Of a stretch of 5,524 nt of DNA, positions 1 through 5,524 are shown one piece after another. The stretch is from Pseudomonas sp. GTDB taxonomy: Bacteria; Pseudomonadota; Gammaproteobacteria; Pseudomonadales; Pseudomonadaceae. The notes under the pieces are model-generated. The model was not told the origin of the DNA. It searched no databases and worked only from the letters and a program-made list of their open reading frames with translations. Each line of letters begins with the position of its first letter. Within the stretch, counting starts at the first letter, position 1. The translations under genes and the position numbers were made by a program. The stretch is taken from positions 1,031-6,554 of the forward strand of contig DQAA01000278.1 in the NCBI GenBank assembly GCA_003523465.1. The letters run 5' to 3'.

Positions 1-180
1 AAGCCGCTCTACGACCAGCTCGACCATAACTATCTCAACGATATTCCCGGTCTGGAGAACCCGACCAGCGAAGTGATAGCAAAATGGATTTGGGATCAGG
101 TCAAGCCCTTGCTGCCGGAGTTGAGCCAGGTGCGCATCCATGAAACCTGCACCAGCGGCTGTATTTATAAGGGCGACTAA
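1..180 (+). CDS. queD: QueD, 6-carboxy-5,6,7,8-tetrahydropterin synthase (3' part, 59 codons plus stop)
   Basis: This is the C-terminal half of QueD, which converts dihydroneopterin triphosphate to 6-carboxytetrahydropterin in the cytoplasm, an early step to preQ0 and queuosine in tRNA. The frame is open from base 1 and stops with TAA at 178-180. Visible landmarks are the [19 protein letters not shown] stretch (residues 7-25 of the fragment), whose Asp-His pair belongs to the active site. It is followed by the [10 protein letters not shown] helix and the C-terminal [13 protein letters not shown], whose Glu is the conserved catalytic/pterin-anchoring residue of the family. From memory, E. coli QueD (about 120 residues) is nearly identical through this stretch, so roughly the first 60 residues lie upstream of the window. 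A strong terminator follows 15 bases after the stop, so the gene ends its transcription unit and is probably unrelated in function to what follows. Confidence 0.96.
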   Translation, partial: KPLYDQLDHNYLNDIPGLENPTSEVIAKWIWDQVKPLLPELSQVRIHETCTSGCIYKGD

Positions 181-195
181 GTTCGCAATATTTTG

Positions 196-224
196 AAAAG
201 GCCACCTTTCGGTGGCTTTTTTTT
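196..224 (+). terminator. Rho-independent terminator after queD
   Basis: A perfect 6-bp GC-rich stem (GCCACC at 201-206, GGTGGC at 211-216) closes a TTTC loop. An A-run at 196-199 precedes it and eight T residues follow at 217-224. The A-run can extend the pairing with the T-run, so the hairpin may also work in the reverse direction. It lies directly after the queD stop codon. Confidence 0.93.
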
Positions 225-254
225 GCCTTTGAAAAACGTCGCCCCAGTGTTAAC

Positions 255-284
255 TGGTCACTTCCAATTACAACTTGATATGAA
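255..284 (+). promoter_or_regulatory. Weak sigma-70-like promoter candidate
   Basis: TGGTCA at 255-260 and TATGAA at 279-284 each match four of six consensus positions with an 18-base spacer. A TG at 276-277 gives an extended -10 arrangement (TG-n-TATGAA). It would start a transcript near 291 with a leader of about 280 bases before the gene at 574. This is pattern matching only; a promoter nearer the gene is equally possible. Confidence 0.2.
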
Positions 285-554
285 TTGTCTCAATCTCGCG
301 AAATGCCCGGCCCTGCTATGGATCAGCGCTTCACCGAACACTACGCGCATCTCGTCGACAACCACCCGCAGCGACCTGAAAGCCCCGTAAACATTGGACA
401 TTACGTCCGTTCACGACAACTTTCCCGTGTCATGCTGGCAAACTAATAACAGTGCAGCCATTCCGTTCAAGTTCCATAAATCCACGTGTAGACTCGCGCT
501 TTTTCTGACCCCCTGAAAATTCTTATGCGTAGGAAAAGTCCTGCATTCGTCTTT

Positions 555-560
555 AAAGGA
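555..560 (+). promoter_or_regulatory. Shine-Dalgarno site for the GTG start at 574
   Basis: AAAGGA ends 13 bases before the GTG at 574, longer than the usual 5-9 bases. No in-frame ATG occurs between the site and the first membrane helix, and the next in-frame Met is residue 54, inside the second helix. The GTG is therefore the best start although the spacing predicts modest initiation. Confidence 0.55.
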
Positions 561-573
561 ACATCGTAGTCCT

Positions 574-2682
574 GTGAGCGTCCTGACAAACATAAGCCCG
601 CTGAACAAGCGAGCTGCACTATCGCTGTGCACTGCAACCACTCTTTTCCTGTGGGTGCCGCTTTATGTCGTTCATCTTTCGATAAACGACATCAACTTCA
701 ACGTCACCGATTTCTTCCTCAGCGCTTCGTTGATGGCAATCGTGGCCAGCCTTGCCTTCTTGGCCTGCACTTCGTTGCTCGCCCGGCTGCACCTGGGCTG
801 GCTGGGCTCGCTGCTGCTCTACGCCCTGCTGTTCTGGGCCGCGCTTGCCGGCTACATGCTGCCGCTGGTGCAGCAGGCCGGGATGGTTTCGCCGGCAGAT
901 CTCGTCACCGATAGGCACAACCTGGCCCTGGTGGCGGGCGCAGCGCTGCTGCTGACAGTGCTGACCCTCACCCGACTCAAGGCTGCGACCCAGGTCTTCC
1001 TGCTGATCCTGACCGTCACCACGGTGGGCGCGGCGCTGCCCTCGCTGCTGACCTCAAGTGCCTCGCTCAGCCGCTTTACCGGTTTGTCCTCCACCGACAA
1101 CGTGCTGGTACTGAGTTTCGACGGGCTCGCCGGCAATGTTGCCAGGCAGGTCCTGGAGGAAGACCCCGGGCTCAAGCAACAGCTCAAGGACTTCGTCTTC
1201 CATGACAACGCCATTGCTGCAGCCCCTGCCACCTGGGCATCGATCCGCTCCGAACTGTACGGCAACATCAACTTCCGGGCATTCAAGGATGGCAACGATG
1301 TTGCGTTGCCGATCCCGCCGGATCACCTCAATACCCTGCAGCGCGAGCAGTTCGGCAATGCCGACGTCGTGACCTACGGTGCTTACAGTGCCTTCAACGA
1401 AGTCTCCACCGATCACATCACACCCTTGACCCTGGGCAGCGCCGGCTTTGCCGAGCGGGCCGTAACGGCACTGGACCTCTACCCCTACATCGCGGCGCGA
1501 GTCGGTACGGCGCTTGCCGCTCGGGTCGTGGACCGGCAGATCAAGGCGCTGGTCCCGACGCAGTCCCTCAGCCCCACTGGACGCCGCGCCCTGGAACACC
1601 GGGGCGCGCAGTGGGATGCCCTTAACAGCCTGCACAGCGATGACCTGGTCACTTTCACGGACAACCTGCATCTCGCCTCGGACCGGCGTAGCGTGCGCTA
1701 CCTGCACCTGCTGCACACGCACTTCCCGGTGGACCTGGACGAAACCTGCACCTATCGCAGCGGCGACGGGCAGTGGTTCGCCGCCAACCAGAACTACCGG
1801 GGAGTGCTGAACGAGACCCACTGTGCGCTGCGCCAGACCGCGCGGCTGATCGAGAAGCTCAAGGCCCTGGGCATCTATGACAAGACCCTGCTGGTGGTCA
1901 AGAGCGACCACGGCGCGCCGGTTTCGTACATGGACGCCGCGCCGGACGATTTCCAGATCAACGATCACCAGATGTGGGGCTACAACCGCTACCGTCCGTT
2001 GCTGATGCTCAAGGCACCAGGCCGTGAAAGCGCGGCACTGGAATACGACCACTCCCTCGCCAGCCTGAGCGACCTGGCCAGGACGCTATGCCCTCCGGCT
2101 TCGGGTCAACAGGCCTGTGATGCCGTGCCTGGCATGGACCTGCTCGCAGCGCCTGATACCCACGCGCAGGGCGGCGTGTTCATCGACGTCGTGCGGGACG
2201 AAAACTCCGGGTTTTCGCCCGATACCCACATCACCGTCGAAATTCCCCGCATGGAGGACTTCCCCGCAGCGCTGCACAACACGGGCAAGGTCAAGTTGAG
2301 CAACGAGAGAAGCTTTTTCGAGCAGCGCAAGGTCGACCTCGCCAATGTGAAAACGGCTCTGGAAGCCTACCACCAGGCCCATGGCACCTATCCGCCCAGC
2401 GAGAAGTTCGACGGCCTGCACAGCACGGCCGGCAAGGACAGCGCCAACTGGATTGTCGGCCTCGCCCCGGACTTTATCGACACCCTGCCCCTGGATCCCG
2501 CTCGCAGCGGCGAGAGCATGCCCCAGTACCTCTATGTATCCGACGGCACCGATTACAAGGTGATCGCCCACGGCCAGACGCAATCCTGTGTGTATGCCAG
2601 GGCGCAGGCCCCAGAGTTGGTCGACCCGGTTCGCAACTGTTGGGGGTTCGGTTACTGGACGCCCGGGGCGCGCAATTGGTGA
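574..2682 (+). CDS. Inner-membrane sulfatase-superfamily (phospho)transferase with C-terminal pseudopilin-like domain
   Basis: This is a 702-residue protein probably anchored in the inner membrane with a periplasmic catalytic domain. Five hydrophobic segments are visible at about residues 13-36, 46-70, 74-100, 115-134 and 138-160. The domain from about 175 to 535 has the alkaline-phosphatase/sulfatase fold signature: VLSFDG (D183, metal ligand), APATWASI (T220, likely nucleophile), LLHTHFP (H381/H383), SDHG (D445, H446) and NDHQMW (H464). A Thr nucleophile and five preceding helices fit phosphoethanolamine or phosphoglycerol transferases (EptA, LtaS, OpgB) better than true sulfatases, which need a Cys/Ser in CxPxR. 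Six periplasmic cysteines fall in three close pairs (392/417, 506/515, 672/689), suggesting disulfides as in EptA. Residues about 578-666 resemble the soluble part of a GspG-type pseudopilin. It starts with GTG and is followed by a probable terminator. Donor and acceptor cannot be read from the sequence; an envelope polysaccharide is the likely acceptor. Confidence 0.85.
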   Translation: MSVLTNISPLNKRAALSLCTATTLFLWVPLYVVHLSINDINFNVTDFFLSASLMAIVASLAFLACTSLLARLHLGWLGSLLLYALLFWAALAGYMLPLVQQAGMVSPADLVTDRHNLALVAGAALLLTVLTLTRLKAATQVFLLILTVTTVGAALPSLLTSSASLSRFTGLSSTDNVLVLSFDGLAGNVARQVLEEDPGLKQQLKDFVFHDNAIAAAPATWASIRSELYGNINFRAFKDGNDVALPIPPDHLNTLQREQFGNADVVTYGAYSAFNEVSTDHITPLTLGSAGFAERAVTALDLYPYIAARVGTALAARVVDRQIKALVPTQSLSPTGRRALEHRGAQWDALNSLHSDDLVTFTDNLHLASDRRSVRYLHLLHTHFPVDLDETCTYRSGDGQWFAANQNYRGVLNETHCALRQTARLIEKLKALGIYDKTLLVVKSDHGAPVSYMDAAPDDFQINDHQMWGYNRYRPLLMLKAPGRESAALEYDHSLASLSDLARTLCPPASGQQACDAVPGMDLLAAPDTHAQGGVFIDVVRDENSGFSPDTHITVEIPRMEDFPAALHNTGKVKLSNERSFFEQRKVDLANVKTALEAYHQAHGTYPPSEKFDGLHSTAGKDSANWIVGLAPDFIDTLPLDPARSGESMPQYLYVSDGTDYKVIAHGQTQSCVYARAQAPELVDPVRNCWGFGYWTPGARNW
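2305..2571 (+). other. Pseudopilin-like C-terminal domain within the membrane transferase
   Basis: Residues about 578-666 read as an amphipathic helix with the pattern R-x-DLANVKTALEAYHQAHGTYP. A DGL turn, a W-I-x-GLAPDFI-x-TLPLDP loop and a final YLYVSDGTDYKVIAHG beta-pair follow. This order resembles the globular part of GspG and type IV pilins, where an N-terminal helix leads into a short-chain x-NG-x-YP motif and a sheet. The prepilin peptidase site and hydrophobic helix half are absent, so it cannot assemble as a normal pilin subunit. A binding or scaffold role is inference. Confidence 0.55.
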
Positions 2683-2762
2683 GAGGGCAAGGGCAGCGTC
2701 AATTGACACTTGGGAATACTTGCGCCCTGGGTGCAGTTATGGAAGCAGACAGTTTTCAGTGT

Positions 2763-2793
2763 TTGAGAAGTGCAACTTCTCAACGTCTTTTTT
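2763..2793 (+). terminator. Probable intrinsic terminator after the membrane transferase gene
   Basis: A perfect 9-bp stem (TTGAGAAGT at 2763-2771, ACTTCTCAA at 2775-2783) with a GCA loop is followed by CGTC and six T residues (2788-2793), then more T-rich sequence. The stem is AT-rich and the T-run starts four bases off the stem, so efficiency may be only partial. It lies 80 bases after the stop codon. The symmetry could instead serve as a protein-binding site. Confidence 0.5.
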
Positions 2794-2840
2794 CCCTTTT
2801 GGCTACTTCAACAAGTTTTAAATGTCATTTTCAATTAACC

Positions 2841-2861
2841 CGAGAGATAAACTATCTCGCG
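2841..2861. repeat. Imperfect 21-bp palindrome
   Basis: GAGATA (2844-2849) and TATCTC (2853-2858) form a perfect 6-bp inverted repeat around AAC. After one mismatch (2843/2859) two further pairs extend it (2841-2842 with 2860-2861). It lies in the upstream region of the kinase fusion gene, so an operator is possible. No regulator family can be named from it. Confidence 0.35.
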
Positions 2862-2941
2862 CTTCCTCAAGGCTCTTTCCGACCGATGCACCACTGCTCG
2901 GCGGGGCCTCGCACCTGATGAAACAAGAACACCGCTATCAA

Positions 2942-2962
2942 CGCGGCTGCCGGGCAGCCGCG
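2942..2962. repeat. Perfect 10-bp-arm GC-rich palindrome just upstream of the ribosome binding site
   Basis: CGCGGCTGCC (2942-2951) and GGCAGCCGCG (2953-2962) are exact reverse complements around one central G. As RNA this would fold into a 9-bp GC-rich hairpin with a CGG loop, ending 26 bases before the ATG at 2989. There is no T-run, so it is not a standard terminator. It could be a 21-bp operator, an mRNA-stabilising or translation-modulating hairpin, or a member of a dispersed REP-like family. Confidence 0.6.
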
Positions 2963-2970
2963 ACTGGGCA

Positions 2971-2979
2971 AGGGACAGG
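2971..2979 (+). promoter_or_regulatory. Shine-Dalgarno site for the ATG at 2989
   Basis: The purine-rich AGGGACAGG ends 9 bases before the ATG at 2989. A stop codon in the same frame at 2980-2982 rules out any upstream start. The nucleotidyltransferase domain begins at residue 4, so this start is well fixed. Confidence 0.6.
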
Positions 2980-2988
2980 TAAACCGAC

Positions 2989-5524
2989 ATGCAGTCAGCA
3001 GTAATCTTTCTTGGCGCCGGCAGGCCTTTCCAGGGTGACGAACACGCTGCGTTGCGCAGTGCCTCGGGACCTGTGCGGGTCATCGACTGGCTGATCCATG
3101 CAACCGACTCGCTGATGTCGAGCGTGCACTTCGTCGGTGGCTACCGCCTGGAGTCGATCCGCGAGCGCTACCCCGAGCTGCTCTACTGGGTCAACGCCGA
3201 CTGGCACTGCACGCGGTCGGCCTACTCGTTCCTGCTGGTCGACCTCTGCCGGCAGCACAATTGCCTGGTGTCCTATTCCGACGTGCTGTTTCGCCGCAGC
3301 CTGGCCACCGCGCTGAGCGCCAGCCAGGCGGATATCTGCGTCGCCGTCGACAGCCAATGGCGCACCCGCTACGCGGGACGCACCGAGGCCGACCTGCTGC
3401 GCTGCGAGAAAGTCTCCCTGCACGACGGCTCCATCACCCGCCTGGGCGCCGATATCCCCGTACCGCTGGCGACGGCGGAGTTCGTTGGATGCGTGCATTT
3501 CGGTCCCCGGGCGCTGGCCTTCCTGGTGGAACATCAGGCGAGCCTGCAAGCGCAGTTCCAGCAGGGCAACCTGTCTGACCTGATCGAAATGCTGCGCTGC
3601 CGCGGCATGCAGGTGGAAGCCATCGATGTCCTCGGCGACTGGGCCGAGCTCAACGAACCACGGGACCTGGCGCACTTCGTCCTCGGCACCAAGGCCCAGA
3701 CCCTCAGGCGCCTGCGGCGCATGGTCAAGTGCAGCCGCATCGAGGACCAGGTCAGCTTCACCGTGGCCGAATGGCACGACAACCGCCATCCGGTACTGGC
3801 AGGCATCCAGCAGCACTTCCCGGGTCAGCGCCTGGTGGTCCGCAGCAGCGCCCTGTCGGAGGACGGTTTCAGCCATTCCAATGCCGGTGCCTATGCCAGC
3901 CTGCTGGACATCGACGGCACCGACCTGTCGGCATTGCATGCGGCCATCGAGCATGTCATTGCCTCCTACCCCGACAGCAATCCGCACAACCAGGTCCTGG
4001 TCCAGCCCATGCTGGAAGAGGTGCTCGCCAGCGGCGTGGCCTTCACCAGCGGCAGCAGCGACCAGCACAAGACCCTGGTGATGCGCCGCGACGCCGACGC
4101 GGCGAGCGCCAATATCCCGCAGCACCTTGCGGGCTTGCTACCGGCGCTGCGCGAGATCGAAGCCTTGCTGGGTCATGACTCGCTGGACGTGGAGTTCGCC
4201 ATCACCCGCAGTGCCGGCCTGCATGTGCTGCAGGTGCGGCCGATCGCGGTGGATCACTCGCAACGGGAAGGCGATGACGCCGGCCTCTTCGGCCATCTGG
4301 ACAAAGCCCGGGCGGACTTTGCGGCTCGGCAAAAGGCGCCGCCCTTCACCGTCGGCAGCCGCGCCCTGTTCGGCATCATGCCGGACTGGAACCCCGCCGA
4401 AATCATCGGCACCACGCCACAACCCCTGGCCGCCAGTTTGTACCGGCAGTTGATCATGGACGAGACCTGGGCGACCCAGCGCGCCGAGTACGGTTACCGC
4501 GACGTGCGCCCGGCGCCGTTGCTGATCGACTTTGCCGGCCATCCCTACGTGGATATCCGCGCCAGCTTCAACTCGTTCATCCCCGCCAGCCTGGACGACA
4601 GCCTGGCCACGCGTCTGGCCGATTTCTACCTGGACTGGCTGGAGCGCCATCCCTGGTTGCACGACAAGGTCGAGTTCGAGGTGGTGCCGACCTGCTTCAG
4701 TCTCGACTTCGAGCGCTGGCGCCAGCGCCTGGCCGGGGAAGGCGGATTCCTCGACAGCGAAATCGACCAGTTGCGCGATGCGCTGCGCCAGCTCAGTGCC
4801 GAGGCGATCCTGCGCAATACGGGCGACCTGGCACAGATCGCCAAGCTGGAGCGGCGTTTCCAGCACCTGCGGCAACAACCGATGTCGCATCTGGAAAAAG
4901 TCCGTGCGCTGCTGTTCGATTGCCGCCAGTACGGCACCCTGCCCTTCGCTCATCTGGCCCGCAGCGCCTTCGTCGCGGTGACACTGTTGCGTTCAGCCGT
5001 AAGCAGCGGCGTGATAAGCACCGCGGAAATGGAAGACTTCCTCGCCTCGATCCGTACCGTCAGCCATGAGCTGGGCCACGATGCCCAGCGCTGTGCCCGC
5101 GGTGAGCTGGAGTGGCCGGCGTTCGTCGACAAATACGGACACCTGCGCCCCGGTACCTATGACATCAATTGCCCCAGCTATCGCGCCGACCCCGAACGCT
5201 ACCTGCGGCCGATCATCAATGGCGCCAGCACGCCGCCTGATGCCGCCGGCGAGCAAGCCGGGCAACTGTGGCAACGGGCTCGTCCGCGCTTTGTCGCCGC
5301 GCTGGCCGAGGCCGGACTGGCGCAGGACGCCGACACCCTGGAGCAGTTCCTGCGCCAGGCCATCGAAGGCCGCGAGTACGCCAAGTTCGCCTTTACCCGC
5401 AACCTGTCGCTGGCCCTCGACGAACTGGTCGAATGGGGCGAAGCACTGGGGCTGCCCCGCGACAGGCTGGCGTACCTGGATATCGACACCCTTGTGGCCG
5501 ACGGCAACGTTACGGCAGAGCCAG
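2989..5524 (+). CDS. Fused nucleotidyltransferase / PEP-synthase-like kinase, candidate phosphoglutamine cytidylyltransferase-L-glutamine kinase (3' end outside window)
   Basis: At least 845 residues, open at the window end. Residues 1-235 form a sugar-phosphate-type nucleotidyltransferase: VIFLGAGRPF (5-14, nucleotide loop), FVGGYRLESIRERYP (48-62), YSDVLF (96-101, D98 metal ligand) and GDWAELNEPRDLAHFV (216-231, second metal site). Residues about 255-421 are the ATP-binding domain of the PEP synthase/pyruvate phosphate dikinase family: VVRSSALSED (283-292), NAGAYASLLDI (298-308), VLVQPMLEEVLASGVAFTSG (336-355), DVEFAI (400-405) and LQVRPI (414-419). A long region follows with FGIMPDWNPAEIIG (461-474) and SFNSFIP (526-532). 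The swivelling phosphohistidine domain is expected after the window end. From memory, this central block is characteristic of the Campylobacter glutamine kinase Cj1418 family, and the N-terminal domain corresponds to the separate cytidylyltransferase Cj1416. If so, the protein makes glutamine phosphate from ATP and L-glutamine, then CDP-glutamine from CTP. The domain assignments are firm; the substrate is inferred. Rifampin phosphotransferase or a true PEP synthase are alternatives, but neither has the N-terminal domain. Confidence 0.82.
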   Translation, partial: MQSAVIFLGAGRPFQGDEHAALRSASGPVRVIDWLIHATDSLMSSVHFVGGYRLESIRERYPELLYWVNADWHCTRSAYSFLLVDLCRQHNCLVSYSDVLFRRSLATALSASQADICVAVDSQWRTRYAGRTEADLLRCEKVSLHDGSITRLGADIPVPLATAEFVGCVHFGPRALAFLVEHQASLQAQFQQGNLSDLIEMLRCRGMQVEAIDVLGDWAELNEPRDLAHFVLGTKAQTLRRLRRMVKCSRIEDQVSFTVAEWHDNRHPVLAGIQQHFPGQRLVVRSSALSEDGFSHSNAGAYASLLDIDGTDLSALHAAIEHVIASYPDSNPHNQVLVQPMLEEVLASGVAFTSGSSDQHKTLVMRRDADAASANIPQHLAGLLPALREIEALLGHDSLDVEFAITRSAGLHVLQVRPIAVDHSQREGDDAGLFGHLDKARADFAARQKAPPFTVGSRALFGIMPDWNPAEIIGTTPQPLAASLYRQLIMDETWATQRAEYGYRDVRPAPLLIDFAGHPYVDIRASFNSFIPASLDDSLATRLADFYLDWLERHPWLHDKVEFEVVPTCFSLDFERWRQRLAGEGGFLDSEIDQLRDALRQLSAEAILRNTGDLAQIAKLERRFQHLRQQPMSHLEKVRALLFDCRQYGTLPFAHLARSAFVAVTLLRSAVSSGVISTAEMEDFLASIRTVSHELGHDAQRCARGELEWPAFVDKYGHLRPGTYDINCPSYRADPERYLRPIINGASTPPDAAGEQAGQLWQRARPRFVAALAEAGLAQDADTLEQFLRQAIEGREYAKFAFTRNLSLALDELVEWGEALGLPRDRLAYLDIDTLVADGNVTAEP

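Larger units (their letters stand above)
225..573. other. Intergenic gap, AT-richer, no convincing gene
   Basis: This 349-base stretch separates the queD terminator from the membrane transferase gene. It is more AT-rich than the flanking genes and shows no RNA gene, no long repeat and no recognisable insertion sequence ends. It holds a short open frame (303-446, 47 codons) without a ribosome binding site, discussed among the findings. Two very short inverted repeats are visible (GGAC-5-GTCC at 396-408, AGGA-4-TCCT at 531-542), too small to name as operators. The promoter of the downstream gene should be here, but only a weak candidate can be pointed to. Confidence 0.6.
2683..2988. other. AT-rich intergenic gap with three inverted repeats
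   Basis: These 306 bases separate the membrane transferase from the kinase fusion gene. No gene is convincing. The gap holds a terminator-like hairpin (2763-2793), an imperfect palindrome (2841-2861) and a GC-rich perfect palindrome (2942-2962) next to the following ribosome binding site. A clear -10/-35 pair could not be assigned; TTGACA at 2703-2708 has no partner at the right distance. Confidence 0.6.

Noticed and set aside
193..390. 65-codon open frame starting with TTG inside the queD terminator
   Set aside because: Its start codon overlaps the terminator stem region, it has no ribosome binding site, and the first residues are just the translated hairpin.
1054..2052. Long minus-strand frame (332 codons) opposite the membrane transferase
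   Set aside because: It is a shadow of the real gene in GC-rich DNA; it lacks recognisable motifs while the plus strand shows a full catalytic set.
574..2682. Classical arylsulfatase
   Set aside because: There is no CxPxR formylglycine motif, and the protein has five N-terminal membrane helices typical of phospho-group transferases.
2703..2708. Perfect TTGACA -35 box after the membrane transferase gene
   Set aside because: No -10-like hexamer occurs 16-18 bases downstream (the sequence there is GC-rich), so it is probably chance.
2918..3004. 28-codon leader-like frame overlapping the start of the kinase fusion
   Set aside because: No ribosome binding site before its ATG, no run of regulatory codons, and its C-terminal part is the out-of-frame reading of the real gene start.
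2995..4125. Minus-strand frame (376 codons) opposite the kinase fusion
   Set aside because: Opposite-strand shadow; the plus-strand frame carries clear nucleotidyltransferase and ATP-binding motifs across the same stretch.
4138..4953. Minus-strand frame (271 codons) near the window end
   Set aside because: Same shadow effect; no domain motif or start signal, and the plus frame is continuous through it.
2989..5524. Simple PEP synthase (ppsA) or rifampin phosphotransferase
   Set aside because: The ATP-binding motifs fit, but the N-terminal nucleotidyltransferase and the GIMPDWNPAE block are not part of those enzymes.
1..5524. CRISPR array, tRNA, rRNA, insertion sequence or ops/JUMPstart element
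   Set aside because: No regularly spaced repeats, cloverleaf, transposase motif or GGCGGTAG-type ops sequence was seen in either gap.

Overview
The window looks like a Pseudomonas-type gammaproteobacterial chromosome. Coding regions are GC-rich with a strong G/C third-position bias, and the partial first gene matches the C-terminal half of enterobacterial/pseudomonad QueD almost residue for residue. The two gaps between genes are visibly more AT-rich than the genes. With the unusual cargo, this suggests an accessory (surface-glycan type) block placed next to a housekeeping gene.

Layout, all on the + strand. (1) 1-180: 3' end of queD (queuosine/7-deazaguanine synthesis), closed by a strong intrinsic terminator at 196-224. 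(2) 225-573: gap with no convincing gene. (3) 574-2682: a 702-residue inner-membrane protein. It has about five N-terminal membrane helices, a periplasmic alkaline-phosphatase/sulfatase-superfamily domain of the EptA/LtaS/OpgB type, and a C-terminal domain resembling the soluble part of a type II secretion/type IV pseudopilin. (4) 2683-2988: AT-rich gap with three inverted repeats, one of them a probable terminator and one a perfect 10-bp-arm palindrome just before the next ribosome binding site. (5) 2989 to the window end: an open-ended reading frame of at least 845 codons. It joins an N-terminal sugar-phosphate-type nucleotidyltransferase domain to a PEP-synthase-like ATP-binding domain and a long linker region; the expected phosphohistidine domain lies beyond the window.

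The most interesting object is the last gene. Its domain content matches a fusion of two enzymes that are separate proteins in Campylobacter jejuni: L-glutamine kinase (Cj1418) and CTP:phosphoglutamine cytidylyltransferase (Cj1416). These catalyse the first two steps to the O-methyl phosphoramidate capsule decoration. If that reading is right, the organism makes a CDP-activated P-N bonded intermediate, probably to decorate a surface polysaccharide. The neighbouring periplasmic phospho-transferase-like protein may modify the same or another envelope glycan, but that link rests on proximity only, and a probable terminator lies between the two genes.
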